DNA of 44,051 bases from positions 1 to 44,051 of the forward strand of contig JAJXTH010000020.1 of the NCBI GenBank assembly GCA_021783995.1, in the 5' to 3' direction. A program made the position numbers and the translations under genes. Source of the DNA: Pseudomonadota bacterium. Lineage in GTDB: Bacteria; Pseudomonadota; Gammaproteobacteria; Burkholderiales; Gallionellaceae. Under the pieces are notes generated by a model. The model was not told the origin of the DNA. It saw nothing but the letters and a program-made list of their open reading frames with translations, and ran no database searches. Shown one piece after another: positions 31,527 through 40,513 of this stretch (positions within the stretch are counted from its first letter, which is position 1; each line of letters starts with the position of its first letter).

Positions 31527-33275
31527 ATGCCTATCGCAAGAAACTGGCTTTATGTCGTTGTGCCATGTTTGTTCTTGGGTGCCTGCGCGGACCTCCCCCA
31601 GACCATAGCGCCTTCCTCCCAGCATATCTCGCCCGATGCAACACCGCCCACAGCCCACACCCCCCCGCTGATCAACACAGCCCCGCTTCCTCCGCCACCT
31701 GTCGCCACGCCTGCCGCAGAGCGCTACAGCGTCGTCGTCAACAACGTGCTGGCACAAGAGATGCTGTTTGCATTGGCACGGGACGCAAAGCTCAACATCG
31801 AGATCCATCCCGGCATCACCGGCACCGTGACGATGAACCTGACAGACTGCACTCTGCCTGAAATACTGGACGCCATTTCCCGACAGGTGGACATGCGATA
31901 CGAATTCGACGGCAAGAATCTCGCGATCATGCCGGATACCCCTTATCTCAAGAACTACCGTATCGAATATCCCAATGTGGCAAGGGATGCAAAGAACAGC
32001 ATCAACATGTCCACCAACATCGCGGTGATCGGCAAGAGCGAAGGCGCTCAGGCAGGCAGCAACGGCGCCAGTTCCACTATCGCCAATCTGTCCAACAACG
32101 ACTTCTGGAAAACCCTGACAGAGAACATCAAAGACCTTCTCAGGGAAACCGACAAGAAGCTGCCCGAGGGTTCCAGCGAAACCATAACAGAGCAGAGCAA
32201 TGAGCAGCAGATCACCCAGATTGGCACAGAGCCCAAGAAGCGCGTTGCGACAACGCCCCAGCAGATACAGAGCCAGAACACCAGCCGTGCGCGCCGCGTG
32301 ACCTACCGCGAAGCGGCCTCGGTGATCGCGAATCCAGAATCCGGTATCATCAGCGTGCGCGCCACCTCGCGCCAGCAGGCTTCCGTGCGCCAATTCATCG
32401 ACAAGGTGACAGGAAATGCGCGCCGTCAGGTATTCATCGAGGCGACCATCGTCGAAGTGGAACTGTCCGACCAGTATCAGCAGGGTATCAACTGGTCGCT
32501 GCTGCGCGCGCTGGGCTTGAGCCTGCAGCAGACATCCACAGTGCCGCCAACCAGCTCTCCAGTCACCACGCTTGGCACCATCAGTTATGCAAATCCGGGC
32601 AAGCCTGGCAGCTTCAGTCTGAATGGCTCGATACAGCTCCTGGAAAACTTTGGCAGGACGCATGTCCTGTCGAGCCCCACGCTTTCCGTGCTCAACAACC
32701 AGACCAGTCTGCTCAAGGTGGTCGACGAACTGGTCTATTTCACGATCGATGTCACCCAGGGAAGCTACAGCACGGCAGGCGCCCTGCTCACGTCGCCCAC
32801 ATACACATCCACGATACACACCGTTCCGATCGGCTTCATGATGTATGTCACGCCCGAAGTAGCCATGGACGACGAGGTCACGCTCAACCTGAGGCCCACG
32901 ATCACGCGCATCCTAAGCTATGTGCCTGACCCCAACCCCGCGCTCATCAATCCGGTGAACCCATCGCTCAGCGTCTCCAATCTCATCCCGGAGATACAGA
33001 CGCGCGAAATGGAATCCATCCTGATGGTGCACAACGGCGACATCGCGGTGCTGGGCGGGCTGATGCAGGATTCAAGCACCGGCAATACCGGACAGGTTCC
33101 CGGCATCAGCAGGATACCCGCGCTGGGCGAACTCTTCAGGGCACGCAACGACACCAATCGCAAGACGGAGCTGGTCATATTCCTGCGGCCGATCATCCTT
33201 AACCAATATAGCCAGCATGAGCTGGTCCGCAACTTCAGGCATGTGGCCGAAGACAGACAGGACAGCGTGCAATGA
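31527..33275 (+). CDS. mshL: MSHA-type pilus secretin
   Basis: The outer membrane secretin of the pilus, 582 residues. The signal peptide ends in lipobox LGAC (Cys20), followed by a Pro/Thr-rich linker (25-65), an STN-like N0 domain ('NVLAQEMLFALARDAKLNIEI', 'NLTDCTLPEILDAI'), a Ser/Asn/Gln-rich insert (about 160-255), an N1-like domain, and the secretin core with 'RRQVFIEATIVEVELSD', 'VLSSPTLSVLNNQ' and the C-terminal 'DIAVLGGLMQDSS...ELVIFLRP'. ATG 31527 has GAAGGA upstream. It heads the operon; its stop overlaps the next start (ATGA). Confidence 0.93.
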   Translation: MPIARNWLYVVVPCLFLGACADLPQTIAPSSQHISPDATPPTAHTPPLINTAPLPPPPVATPAAERYSVVVNNVLAQEMLFALARDAKLNIEIHPGITGTVTMNLTDCTLPEILDAISRQVDMRYEFDGKNLAIMPDTPYLKNYRIEYPNVARDAKNSINMSTNIAVIGKSEGAQAGSNGASSTIANLSNNDFWKTLTENIKDLLRETDKKLPEGSSETITEQSNEQQITQIGTEPKKRVATTPQQIQSQNTSRARRVTYREAASVIANPESGIISVRATSRQQASVRQFIDKVTGNARRQVFIEATIVEVELSDQYQQGINWSLLRALGLSLQQTSTVPPTSSPVTTLGTISYANPGKPGSFSLNGSIQLLENFGRTHVLSSPTLSVLNNQTSLLKVVDELVYFTIDVTQGSYSTAGALLTSPTYTSTIHTVPIGFMMYVTPEVAMDDEVTLNLRPTITRILSYVPDPNPALINPVNPSLSVSNLIPEIQTREMESILMVHNGDIAVLGGLMQDSSTGNTGQVPGISRIPALGELFRARNDTNRKTELVIFLRPIILNQYSQHELVRNFRHVAEDRQDSVQ

Positions 33276-33931
33276 ACCCGTTCTTCACTTCCTGCATGCT
33301 CCTGTTCTCAATGTTCGCGCACGATGCCGCTGCAGGCGCACCCGTAACCCGGGACGAACTGCTCGGCAGCGCATATCGGCACCTTTCTCAGGGACATCTG
33401 GATCTTGCAGAACAGGAATACCGTACCGTGCTGACAAAACGCCCGCATGAAAAAGACGCATTGCTGGGACTGGCGGTGGCGTGCCAACGCAGGCTGCAGA
33501 CGGAATGCGCATCGCGCCGTTACCGGCAGGTTCTCGATGAAGAAATGGACAATTCGGCAGCGGCCGCAGGTCTGATCAGCCTTACCATGCCGACAGACCC
33601 GGTGGCGGCAGAGAGCCAGTTGAAGGAACTGCTGGACATCCGTCCCTCTTCACCAGAGCTGCAACATGCATTGGGCAATGCGCTGGCCTATCAGCAGCGC
33701 ATGAGCGAGGCAGAGCATGCTTTCAGCATCGCCAGCAGCCTCTCGCCCGACAACGCGCTTTACGCATACAATCTGGCCGTATCGCTCGACTTGCTGCTAA
33801 AGCCTGAAGCCGCCCTCCCCTATTATGAAAAGTCGCTGCTCCCTTCCATGCGCGACACGACCCTTTTCGACCGTGAGGCGGTCGAAAAACGGATAAGCGA
33901 GATCAGGCGCAGGCCGGAGCCCAAGCGATGA
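33272..33931 (+). CDS. TPR periplasmic pilus biogenesis protein (MshN position)
   Basis: A 219-residue exported protein. The signal peptide (about 1-21, ending DAAAG) is followed by about four tetratricopeptide repeats ('AYRHLSQGHLDLAEQEYRTVL', 'ALGNALAYQQRMSEAEHAFSIA', 'YAYNLAVSLDLLLKPEAALPYYEKSL'). In MSHA loci a TPR protein (MshN) lies near mshL and mshE; PilF-type pilotins are similar. Which role it plays here is uncertain. Both ends overlap neighbours by 4 bases. Confidence 0.8.
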   Translation: MNPFFTSCMLLFSMFAHDAAAGAPVTRDELLGSAYRHLSQGHLDLAEQEYRTVLTKRPHEKDALLGLAVACQRRLQTECASRRYRQVLDEEMDNSAAAAGLISLTMPTDPVAAESQLKELLDIRPSSPELQHALGNALAYQQRMSEAEHAFSIASSLSPDNALYAYNLAVSLDLLLKPEAALPYYEKSLLPSMRDTTLFDREAVEKRISEIRRRPEPKR

Positions 33932-35619
33932 ACCGCCCGCGCATCGGGGAATTGCTGAAGGCGCGCGGCCAGATCACCGACGATCAGCTGCATATTGCAT
34001 TGAAGCGGCAACAGGATGACAGCAAGCCCCTGGGCGAGGAATTGCTGGCCTTGCACTTCATCACGGAACAGGCCATGCGCGAAGCAGTTTCTGAAACCGC
34101 AGGGTACAAGGCCATGGACCTGTCCGGGTTCGTGGCCGATGCAGCAGCGCTTGCGCTGATCCCGAAGTCCGCCGCGATCCGCCATGCCATATTTCCTGTC
34201 AGCTTTGATGCATCGAGCGGCAACCTGGTCGTCGCCGCAGCAAACCCGGACGACATCAAGACGCGCGATGCGGCCTCTGCATTGCTCGCACAAGCCAAAC
34301 GGCGCATGGACTGCGAATGGCGCATCGCACCCAGCGCGGAAGTACTCGCCGCGATAGACAGGTTCTATGACCACGAGCTCTCCATCGACGGCATACTCAT
34401 CGAGCTCGAGGGCGGGGAATTCGACTTCAATGCGCTGACCCAGGCAGGCGCTTCATACAGCCACCCCATCGTGAGGCTTACCGACGCGCTGCTTTCCGAC
34501 GCAGTCAGCCGAAACGCATCCGACATACATTTCGAGCCGGAAGAGCAGTTTCTGCGCGTGCGCTATCGCATAGACGGGGTTTTGAGGCCCGTTCGTGCGC
34601 TCGCAAAATCGCACTGGGCAGCCCTCCTGGTACGCCTCAAGGTGCTGTCTGGCATGAACATCGCCGAGACGCGCGCGCCTCAGGACGGGCGCGTCTCACT
34701 CTCGCTTTTCGGGCGACAGATCGATTTCCGCGCAGCATCCCATCCGACCCTGCATGGAGAAAATTTCGTGCTGCGCATACTCGACCGCAAGGCAGGCATC
34801 GTGAACATCGACAAGCTGGGCATGACGCCCGCGCAATTGGCGCTTCTTGAACGCATGCTGCAAAGACCCGAAGGCATACTGCTGGTGACGGGGCCCACAG
34901 GATCCGGAAAGACCACCACCCTGTATTCGATACTCAATTTCCTCAACAACGATACGGTCAACATCATGACACTGGAAGACCCGGTGGAATATCCACTGCC
35001 GCTCACGCGGCAGACTTCTATCGCCGAAATCGTGAAGCTGGATTTTTCCAACGGCATACGCTCGCTGATGCGACAGGATCCGGACATCATACTGGTTGGC
35101 GAGATACGCGACCACGACACTGCGGAGATGGCGTTGCGCGCGGCGATGACCGGGCATCAGGTATTCTCCACGCTGCACACCAATTCCGCGATAAGCTCGA
35201 TCGCAAGGCTGCGCGATCTCGGCATGCTGGAAAGCATGTTCGCCGACAACCTGATCGGCATCGTAGCACAGCGCCTGGTGCGCAAGCTTTGCCCTCTGTG
35301 CAAGAAAAGCCATGCGCCTGACGGCATCGAGCAGAGGATCATCGGTGCTGATACAAGCATTTACCGCGCTTCTGGCTGCGCCGAATGCGATCATCAGGGC
35401 TACAAGGGCAGGCTTGCGATCATGGAGATACTTCGTTTCGATCAGGGCCTCACAGAGCTGGTCTCTCGACGCGCAGGACTGAAGGAGCTCACGGATTATG
35501 CGCTGGCGCATCAATTCGTCCCGCTCTGCGATGACGGCATAAGAAGAGTCAGGGAAGGCGTCACCTCTCTCGACGAGGTGCGCCGCGTGGTCGACTTCAG
35601 CGAAAGGCTGGCGGAATAA
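33928..35619 (+). CDS. mshE: pilus extension ATPase MshE (GspE/PilB family)
   Basis: A hexameric ATPase of 563 residues. The N-terminus has an MshEN-type repeat pair ('RIGELLKARGQITDDQLHIALKRQ' and 'PLGEELLALHFITEQAMREAV', residues 5-55), a known c-di-GMP-binding module. The motor has Walker A GPTGSGKT (322-329), an Asp box ('TLEDPVEYPL'), Walker B 'DIILVGEIRD', a His box ('TLHTNSA') and a zinc CXXC pair (455-458 and 484-487), all intact. The fit to MshEN suggests pilus assembly responds to c-di-GMP (inference). It overlaps the TPR gene by 4 bases and mshG by 1. Confidence 0.95.
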   Translation: MNRPRIGELLKARGQITDDQLHIALKRQQDDSKPLGEELLALHFITEQAMREAVSETAGYKAMDLSGFVADAAALALIPKSAAIRHAIFPVSFDASSGNLVVAAANPDDIKTRDAASALLAQAKRRMDCEWRIAPSAEVLAAIDRFYDHELSIDGILIELEGGEFDFNALTQAGASYSHPIVRLTDALLSDAVSRNASDIHFEPEEQFLRVRYRIDGVLRPVRALAKSHWAALLVRLKVLSGMNIAETRAPQDGRVSLSLFGRQIDFRAASHPTLHGENFVLRILDRKAGIVNIDKLGMTPAQLALLERMLQRPEGILLVTGPTGSGKTTTLYSILNFLNNDTVNIMTLEDPVEYPLPLTRQTSIAEIVKLDFSNGIRSLMRQDPDIILVGEIRDHDTAEMALRAAMTGHQVFSTLHTNSAISSIARLRDLGMLESMFADNLIGIVAQRLVRKLCPLCKKSHAPDGIEQRIIGADTSIYRASGCAECDHQGYKGRLAIMEILRFDQGLTELVSRRAGLKELTDYALAHQFVPLCDDGIRRVREGVTSLDEVRRVVDFSERLAE

Positions 35620-36818
35620 TGCCTCTCTATCGCTATCGCGCCATCAGCGATTCTGGAAAAATTTCCAGGGGAAAGACCAATGCGCTCAACGAACAGGATC
35701 TTGCAGCACAACTCGAGAAGACTGGGCTAGAACTGATACGCGCGCAAAAGATAAAAAATCGGGCAAGTCTTGGCAAGCTTGCGCGCCGCGACCTGATCGA
35801 ACTGCTGTTTCAGCTGGCGATGCTGCTGCGCGCAGGCGTACCCATACTTTCCATACTGGCCGACCTGCGTGACACGACCGAGGTGCTGAAAATCCGAAAC
35901 CTGTGCACAAGCCTCCATGAAAGAATCGATTCCGGATCGACCCTGTCTCAAGCGCTCTCGGCCACCCCTGGCATATTCCCGGAGCTCGTGATCAATCTGA
36001 TACGCGCAGGGGAAGCGACAGGACAGCTTCCGGACGTGCTCGATGAAATCGTCGAATCGCTGAAATGGCAGGATGAATTGCTGGCAAAGACCCGGCAGAT
36101 ACTGGTCTATCCCGCTTTCGTCGCGCTCGTGGTGGGCATGGTCGTGATTTTTCTGATGACCTATCTCGTGCCCCAGATTGTCGGTTTCGTCGCAAACATG
36201 GGCGGCACTATCCCATTGCAGACGAGACTCCTGATCTCGATATCGAACGCGTTCGTGAGATATGGCTGGATCATCGTCCCCGCGCCCTTCTTCGTCTTCA
36301 TGCTGCTCGCACTGCTGGCAAAGTCGAGTCAACAGGCCAGGCGCATGTTGCATGCGGCCGAGCTCAACCTTCCCTACATAGGCTCCATCATCAAGAAGAT
36401 CATGCTCGCTCGCGCAAGCGACACGCTGGGGCTCACCTACAGGACGGGCATACCAGTGCTGGACGGGCTCGTCTATTGCAGCAACGTGACCGGCAACCTC
36501 GTCCTGAAGGAAGCCATAGAGCATGCCAGGACTGCAATTGCCAATGGAGCATCCATCAGCCGGGGCTTTGCCGACCAGAAACTGTTTCCGGCACTGATCA
36601 TACGCATGATCAAGACAGGCGAGGAAACGGGCGACCTGACTGGCGCACTGAAAAACATCTCGTATTTCTACAACCGCGACATCAACGAGTCCATCGCGCG
36701 CATGCAATCCCTCATCGAACCTTCCCTCACCATCCTGCTTGGCATCATGCTGGGCTGGATCATGACGGCCGTGCTTGGCCCCATCTACGACACCGTCTCC
36801 CGGATCAGGCTGACATGA
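35619..36818 (+). CDS. mshG: pilus inner-membrane platform protein MshG (GspF/PilC family)
   Basis: A 399-residue platform protein with two T2SSF repeats. Each has the 'LLFQLAMLLRAGVPI' or 'LTYRTGIPVLDGL' helix and 'LVINLIRAGEATGQL' or 'LIIRMIKTGEETGDL'; three transmembrane helices lie in the middle and at the C-terminus. The start 'PLYRYRAISDSGKISRGK' is typical. It couples MshE rotation to pilin insertion. It shares one base with the mshE stop (TAATG) and 4 bases with the next gene. Confidence 0.95.
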   Translation: MPLYRYRAISDSGKISRGKTNALNEQDLAAQLEKTGLELIRAQKIKNRASLGKLARRDLIELLFQLAMLLRAGVPILSILADLRDTTEVLKIRNLCTSLHERIDSGSTLSQALSATPGIFPELVINLIRAGEATGQLPDVLDEIVESLKWQDELLAKTRQILVYPAFVALVVGMVVIFLMTYLVPQIVGFVANMGGTIPLQTRLLISISNAFVRYGWIIVPAPFFVFMLLALLAKSSQQARRMLHAAELNLPYIGSIIKKIMLARASDTLGLTYRTGIPVLDGLVYCSNVTGNLVLKEAIEHARTAIANGASISRGFADQKLFPALIIRMIKTGEETGDLTGALKNISYFYNRDINESIARMQSLIEPSLTILLGIMLGWIMTAVLGPIYDTVSRIRLT

Positions 36819-38176
36819 AGGCGCTGCTGTTCATCGATGCATCAGGCGCGCAATTTTTCAAGCGCAAGCGGGGCCTATGGAAAAGAGCAGACAGGCCAAC
36901 AGACAAGGAAACCCTCTGGATCATCGCAGACTTGCCAGACGAGGCGCTGGAAAGGCTGGAAATGCCCATGCTGCTTGGGCGAGACCGAACCCATTTCCTT
37001 GAGCGCCGTCTTGCGACTGCCTTTCCGGAAAGCCGATTTCGCGCTGCAATCCCGTCCCCAATTTTCAGACCGGGCCAGGCGCTGTTGACCGGATTGAGTT
37101 CCGAGGATGCAATAAGCCGGGAACTCGGAAAAATCAAAAATCCGATCGCTGGCGTATGGGGATTATTCATGCTGATGACCGCACTCCTGCGCAGGAACCG
37201 CATACCAAACATCATTCTGGTCCTGCCGGGCCAAGGCTATCTGCGCATACTGGTCACGAAGCAGGCAGTACCGGTGGTCACGCGCTGCATACATCGCTTG
37301 AGCGAAATCGAAAGTCCGTCTGAAGAAATCCAGCGCACCCGCCTGCATCTTGAAAAACATCGCCTCTTCGAACAGGAGACAATCCCGCCGGTGCTTTATC
37401 TAGGCGACCCGGCAGGGTCGGGCATTGCCGGACTCATGCCGCTGCCGGATGCGATGAAACCCAAAGGGGATGCATCCTATCTGCATGCGCTGTTCGATGT
37501 AGCGGCATCCACACCGAATGGGCAGATCGCACCCTTGCCGTTTCGCCTCGAATACCTCGGCAATCGCATGCGCATGGCATCCCATGTCGCCATCGTCTTC
37601 TGCCTGCTTGCCGCCACGCTTTTTGCGCAGCATGACATCAGTGCGCTGGCAAAATTCGATGCACATGGAAATGCGCTGAAAAAGGATATCGAACGTGAGG
37701 CAGCCAGACGGCGGCATTTCGAAGAACTTTTTGCGAAAAGCGGAACTGACCTCGGGCTGATGCGCCAAGCCACAGGATTTGCAGAGCATGAACTCGATCC
37801 TGCGCCCACGCCTGATTCCGTCTTTCGGTTTCTTGCAGATGTCATAGCCGGATTGCAGGAAGTCCGCATCAGGAGCATGCGCTACGAACTGCTGGTCCCG
37901 GGCGAAAATTACTGCCATAAAGCTCTGCCTGCGACAGACAAGCGCCATGTCGGATTGCAATTCTCGATTCTGCTCACTGGTCAATTGTCCGCCGTACGCA
38001 AAGCCGACTTACGCAAACAAATTTCGGCCAGGATCAGCCGAAAACCCTACGCCCGGCTGATCGAAGACCCTGCCGATTCATCGGACCACCAAGCCATCCA
38101 GAGCGGATCGGCCGATGTCGAAGATGCCTGGTGTATGCTGCTTCCCTGGCAAGCGCTGCGCGAGATGCGGCCGTGA
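36815..38176 (+). CDS. GspL/PilM-PilN-like pilus assembly protein
   Basis: A 453-residue protein not matching one named family clearly. Layout: a cytoplasmic N-terminal domain (1-250) with alternating strands ('ALLFIDASGAQFFKRKRG', 'IPNIILVLPGQGYLRILVTKQA') and 'EIQRTRLHLEKHRLF'; one transmembrane helix (about 254-272); then a periplasmic part with a coiled-coil start and a small mixed domain. That is the plan of GspL, or a fused PilM-PilN (MshI position in MSHA loci). The ATG at 36815 overlaps the mshG stop (ATGA); the same frame upstream to 36476 only overlaps mshG. The next gene is PilO-like, as in GspL-GspM or PilN-PilO pairs. Confidence 0.75.
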   Translation: MKALLFIDASGAQFFKRKRGLWKRADRPTDKETLWIIADLPDEALERLEMPMLLGRDRTHFLERRLATAFPESRFRAAIPSPIFRPGQALLTGLSSEDAISRELGKIKNPIAGVWGLFMLMTALLRRNRIPNIILVLPGQGYLRILVTKQAVPVVTRCIHRLSEIESPSEEIQRTRLHLEKHRLFEQETIPPVLYLGDPAGSGIAGLMPLPDAMKPKGDASYLHALFDVAASTPNGQIAPLPFRLEYLGNRMRMASHVAIVFCLLAATLFAQHDISALAKFDAHGNALKKDIEREAARRRHFEELFAKSGTDLGLMRQATGFAEHELDPAPTPDSVFRFLADVIAGLQEVRIRSMRYELLVPGENYCHKALPATDKRHVGLQFSILLTGQLSAVRKADLRKQISARISRKPYARLIEDPADSSDHQAIQSGSADVEDAWCMLLPWQALREMRP

Positions 38177-38754
38177 ACAACTTCCTGTCTTTGCTCAAAT
38201 CTGCCAAGGTATCGCTGCTCTGGTTCGCAGCAACCTTTGCCATTTCCTGTTTTTTAATCGCAAGCCTGCACGGATATCGAGTCCAGGAGCAGATCGATAT
38301 CCAGAAGAAAGGTCTGCAGCTTTCTGCGATACGCGCTGCAAACAATCAGCGCGGGCTGGATCTTGAAATGATGCAGCAGAAGGCCGGGGAATACCTGCTG
38401 CTGCAACGCATTGGCTTCATAGGCGAGGCGGACAGGAATGGCTGGATAGAACGCCTGGAAAACATCTATAGCGACACCAACCTCCCGGCAACCCTGCATT
38501 ACGCACTCGCCCCGCCGAAGTCCTTCAACGCCGGTCCAGGCAGTTTTCTGAACGGCATTCAACACCACGACCTGACGCTCGAAGTGTCCGGCATCGACGA
38601 TGAGGAGTTTCTGAATTTCATGGACAGGCTGTCTGCCAACTGGCAGGTTCCATATCTCGTCCGTGGATGTCAGATCTCGCGTGAGCCTGAAGCAAGACTG
38701 CGAGTCAAATGCGACATGCAGATCTATAACCTGCCCGTGAAGGTGGTGCCATGA
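38173..38754 (+). CDS. PilO/MshJ/GspM-like pilus assembly protein
   Basis: A 193-residue bitopic protein: short cytoplasmic start, one helix (about 12-32, SLLWFAATFAISCFLIASLHG), a coiled coil (about 38-70) and a periplasmic domain with a ferredoxin-like strand pattern ('HHDLTLEVSGIDDEEFLNFMDRLSANW', 'RLRVKCDMQIYNL'). GTG is the start, chosen because it overlaps the preceding stop (GTGA) like the other junctions. It probably pairs with the product of the preceding gene. Confidence 0.75.
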   Translation: MNNFLSLLKSAKVSLLWFAATFAISCFLIASLHGYRVQEQIDIQKKGLQLSAIRAANNQRGLDLEMMQQKAGEYLLLQRIGFIGEADRNGWIERLENIYSDTNLPATLHYALAPPKSFNAGPGSFLNGIQHHDLTLEVSGIDDEEFLNFMDRLSANWQVPYLVRGCQISREPEARLRVKCDMQIYNLPVKVVP

Positions 38755-39068
38755 CCAGGATGCTGTCTTTGACGTTCTGCCTGATGGCATTTCCTGCATC
38801 TGTCCATGCGATAGGAACGGTGTTCTATTCTCCGACCGAGCGCGAAGCCCATGCAGGAGCCAAGCATGTCTACACGGTAAACGGCATCGTCTGGCGCAGC
38901 GATGGGAAAAGCGCGGCATGGATCGACGGCCGCCCAGTCTATCAGGGTGATCCGATGTATCCGAAACTTGCCATCTATCGCGACCATGTGCTGATCGACG
39001 GCGTGAACATCAAGGCCGGCGAATCGGGCGACATCGAGCATGCGCCGCATGTGCAGGAGCAGCCATGA
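38751..39068 (+). CDS. MshK/GspB-like periplasmic protein
   Basis: A 105-residue exported protein: signal peptide 1-20 (ending SVHA), then a small beta domain 'YTVNGIVWRSDGKSAAWIDGRPVYQGD', the pattern of GspB/PilP/MshK domains that link inner-membrane assembly proteins to the secretin. It lacks a membrane anchor after cleavage. It overlaps both neighbours by 4 bases. Confidence 0.7.
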   Translation: MTRMLSLTFCLMAFPASVHAIGTVFYSPTEREAHAGAKHVYTVNGIVWRSDGKSAAWIDGRPVYQGDPMYPKLAIYRDHVLIDGVNIKAGESGDIEHAPHVQEQP

Positions 39069-40513
39069 ACCTGCTCATCAGACAGAAAGGACTGGCCCTG
39101 CTGGTATTCGTCGCACTGCTCGCAGGCGCTGTCGCAACGGTAACCTTCGATGCGCTGAAGCACGGCGCGGACCAGGCAATGCGTGACAGAATCACGGAAG
39201 CTGCACTTCTGGAAGCAAAGGATGCGCTGATCGGATATGCGATCACCTATGGCGACACTCATCAGGCCCAGGTGCACGGTTACCTTCCCTGCCCGGATCA
39301 GGCTGGCGGAAACCCGGAAGGAAGCGCCGAACCCACTTGCGGCAGTCAGGATGTAAGCCAACTGGGCAGGCTTCCATGGCGCACGCTGGATATCGGTACA
39401 CTACGCGGGGCAGATGGCGAATGCCTGTGGTATGCGGTGTCCGGTAACTACAAGAACAACCCAAAGACCGGGCTGATGAACTGGGATACCAACGGACAGA
39501 TCAAGGTATACGATGCAGACGGGACTCTGCTGACGCCAGCCGACAATCAGGCTGTGGCGGTCATATTCTCGCCCGGCATCGCCTTGCCTGGCCAGAACCG
39601 CTCGGGATCTGCATCTACCGCATGCGGCGGCAATTACACGGCGAGCAATTATCTCGATAACGTCGGCGGTTTCGACAACGCGCTCGTATCAAATGTGGCC
39701 GGTGCAATCAGTCAGTTTCGCATGGGTGATCACACAAGGACAGGAGACAGGCTGGTTTTCATCACCAGACAGGAAATATGGAATGCACTCAAAAAACGCA
39801 GCAACTTCATCTCCACTCTCGATGCGATGACATTGAAGACCGCGGAATGCATCGCAAGCTTCGGGACCAGGAATTCTACCGGCGGTATCTCGGACCCGGC
39901 GAACATGAGCCTGCCCTGGCCTGCGCCGCTCACGCTTGCTGACTATTCTGACAACGCGAATTACGACGATCGTGTCAATCTCTATTCGGGGCGCGTTCCC
40001 TACAGGGTAAACAATTCCCGCATCGCATCCGGCAACGCGATCGCAAACGACCTTCTGCTCACAAGCGGCACATGCAGTGCAGGAGTCTGCATCAACAACT
40101 GTCCGAATCCTTCCGACTGGGCCAACCTTTACTATCCCTGGTGGAACAACTGGAAAGATCATCTGTACTATGCGATCGCACAGGAATACCGGCCTGCAAA
40201 CCATGCCACCCTTCCCTGCGGAAACTGTCTCTCGGTCAACAATACTGGACAGTATGCTGCCGTTGTGATCTTCGCGAACCGCAAACTGCCAGGCCAGTAT
40301 AGACCTGGCAGCGCAACTGACCCTCTGCACGCCATCGTGTCGAATTATCTCGAGGGAAACAATGCGCTCAACATCGCAAACCCTTCCGCCTCCGGCATCG
40401 AGAATTATCAGGCGAGCACGGAAAGCGGAACCTTCAACGACATCCTGTACTGCATCAGGCAGGACCTCAGCGTGGTCAAGGGAAGCCCCGCATCGATGCC
40501 CGCATGCCCATGA
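39065..40513 (+). CDS. large GspK/PilX-like pseudopilin with duplicated ectodomain
   Basis: A 482-residue protein. The N-terminus 'MNLLIRQKG|LALLVFVALLAGAVATVTF' has the basic leader, Gly and hydrophobic helix of class III prepilins of the GspK/PilX type, which lack Glu5. The long ectodomain holds two related copies (about 41-240 and 248-468): GRLPWR (101-106) against GRVPYR (309-314), 'CLWYAVSGNYK' against 'HLYYAIAQEYR', 'AVIFSPGIALPGQNRSGSAS' against 'VVIFANRKLPGQYRPGSAT', and SNYLD against SNYLE. It is rich in Cys. Copy A and the next gene's product share 'YLPCPD' and later motifs. A role as pilus tip or adhesin is inferred. Confidence 0.72.
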   Translation: MNLLIRQKGLALLVFVALLAGAVATVTFDALKHGADQAMRDRITEAALLEAKDALIGYAITYGDTHQAQVHGYLPCPDQAGGNPEGSAEPTCGSQDVSQLGRLPWRTLDIGTLRGADGECLWYAVSGNYKNNPKTGLMNWDTNGQIKVYDADGTLLTPADNQAVAVIFSPGIALPGQNRSGSASTACGGNYTASNYLDNVGGFDNALVSNVAGAISQFRMGDHTRTGDRLVFITRQEIWNALKKRSNFISTLDAMTLKTAECIASFGTRNSTGGISDPANMSLPWPAPLTLADYSDNANYDDRVNLYSGRVPYRVNNSRIASGNAIANDLLLTSGTCSAGVCINNCPNPSDWANLYYPWWNNWKDHLYYAIAQEYRPANHATLPCGNCLSVNNTGQYAAVVIFANRKLPGQYRPGSATDPLHAIVSNYLEGNNALNIANPSASGIENYQASTESGTFNDILYCIRQDLSVVKGSPASMPACP

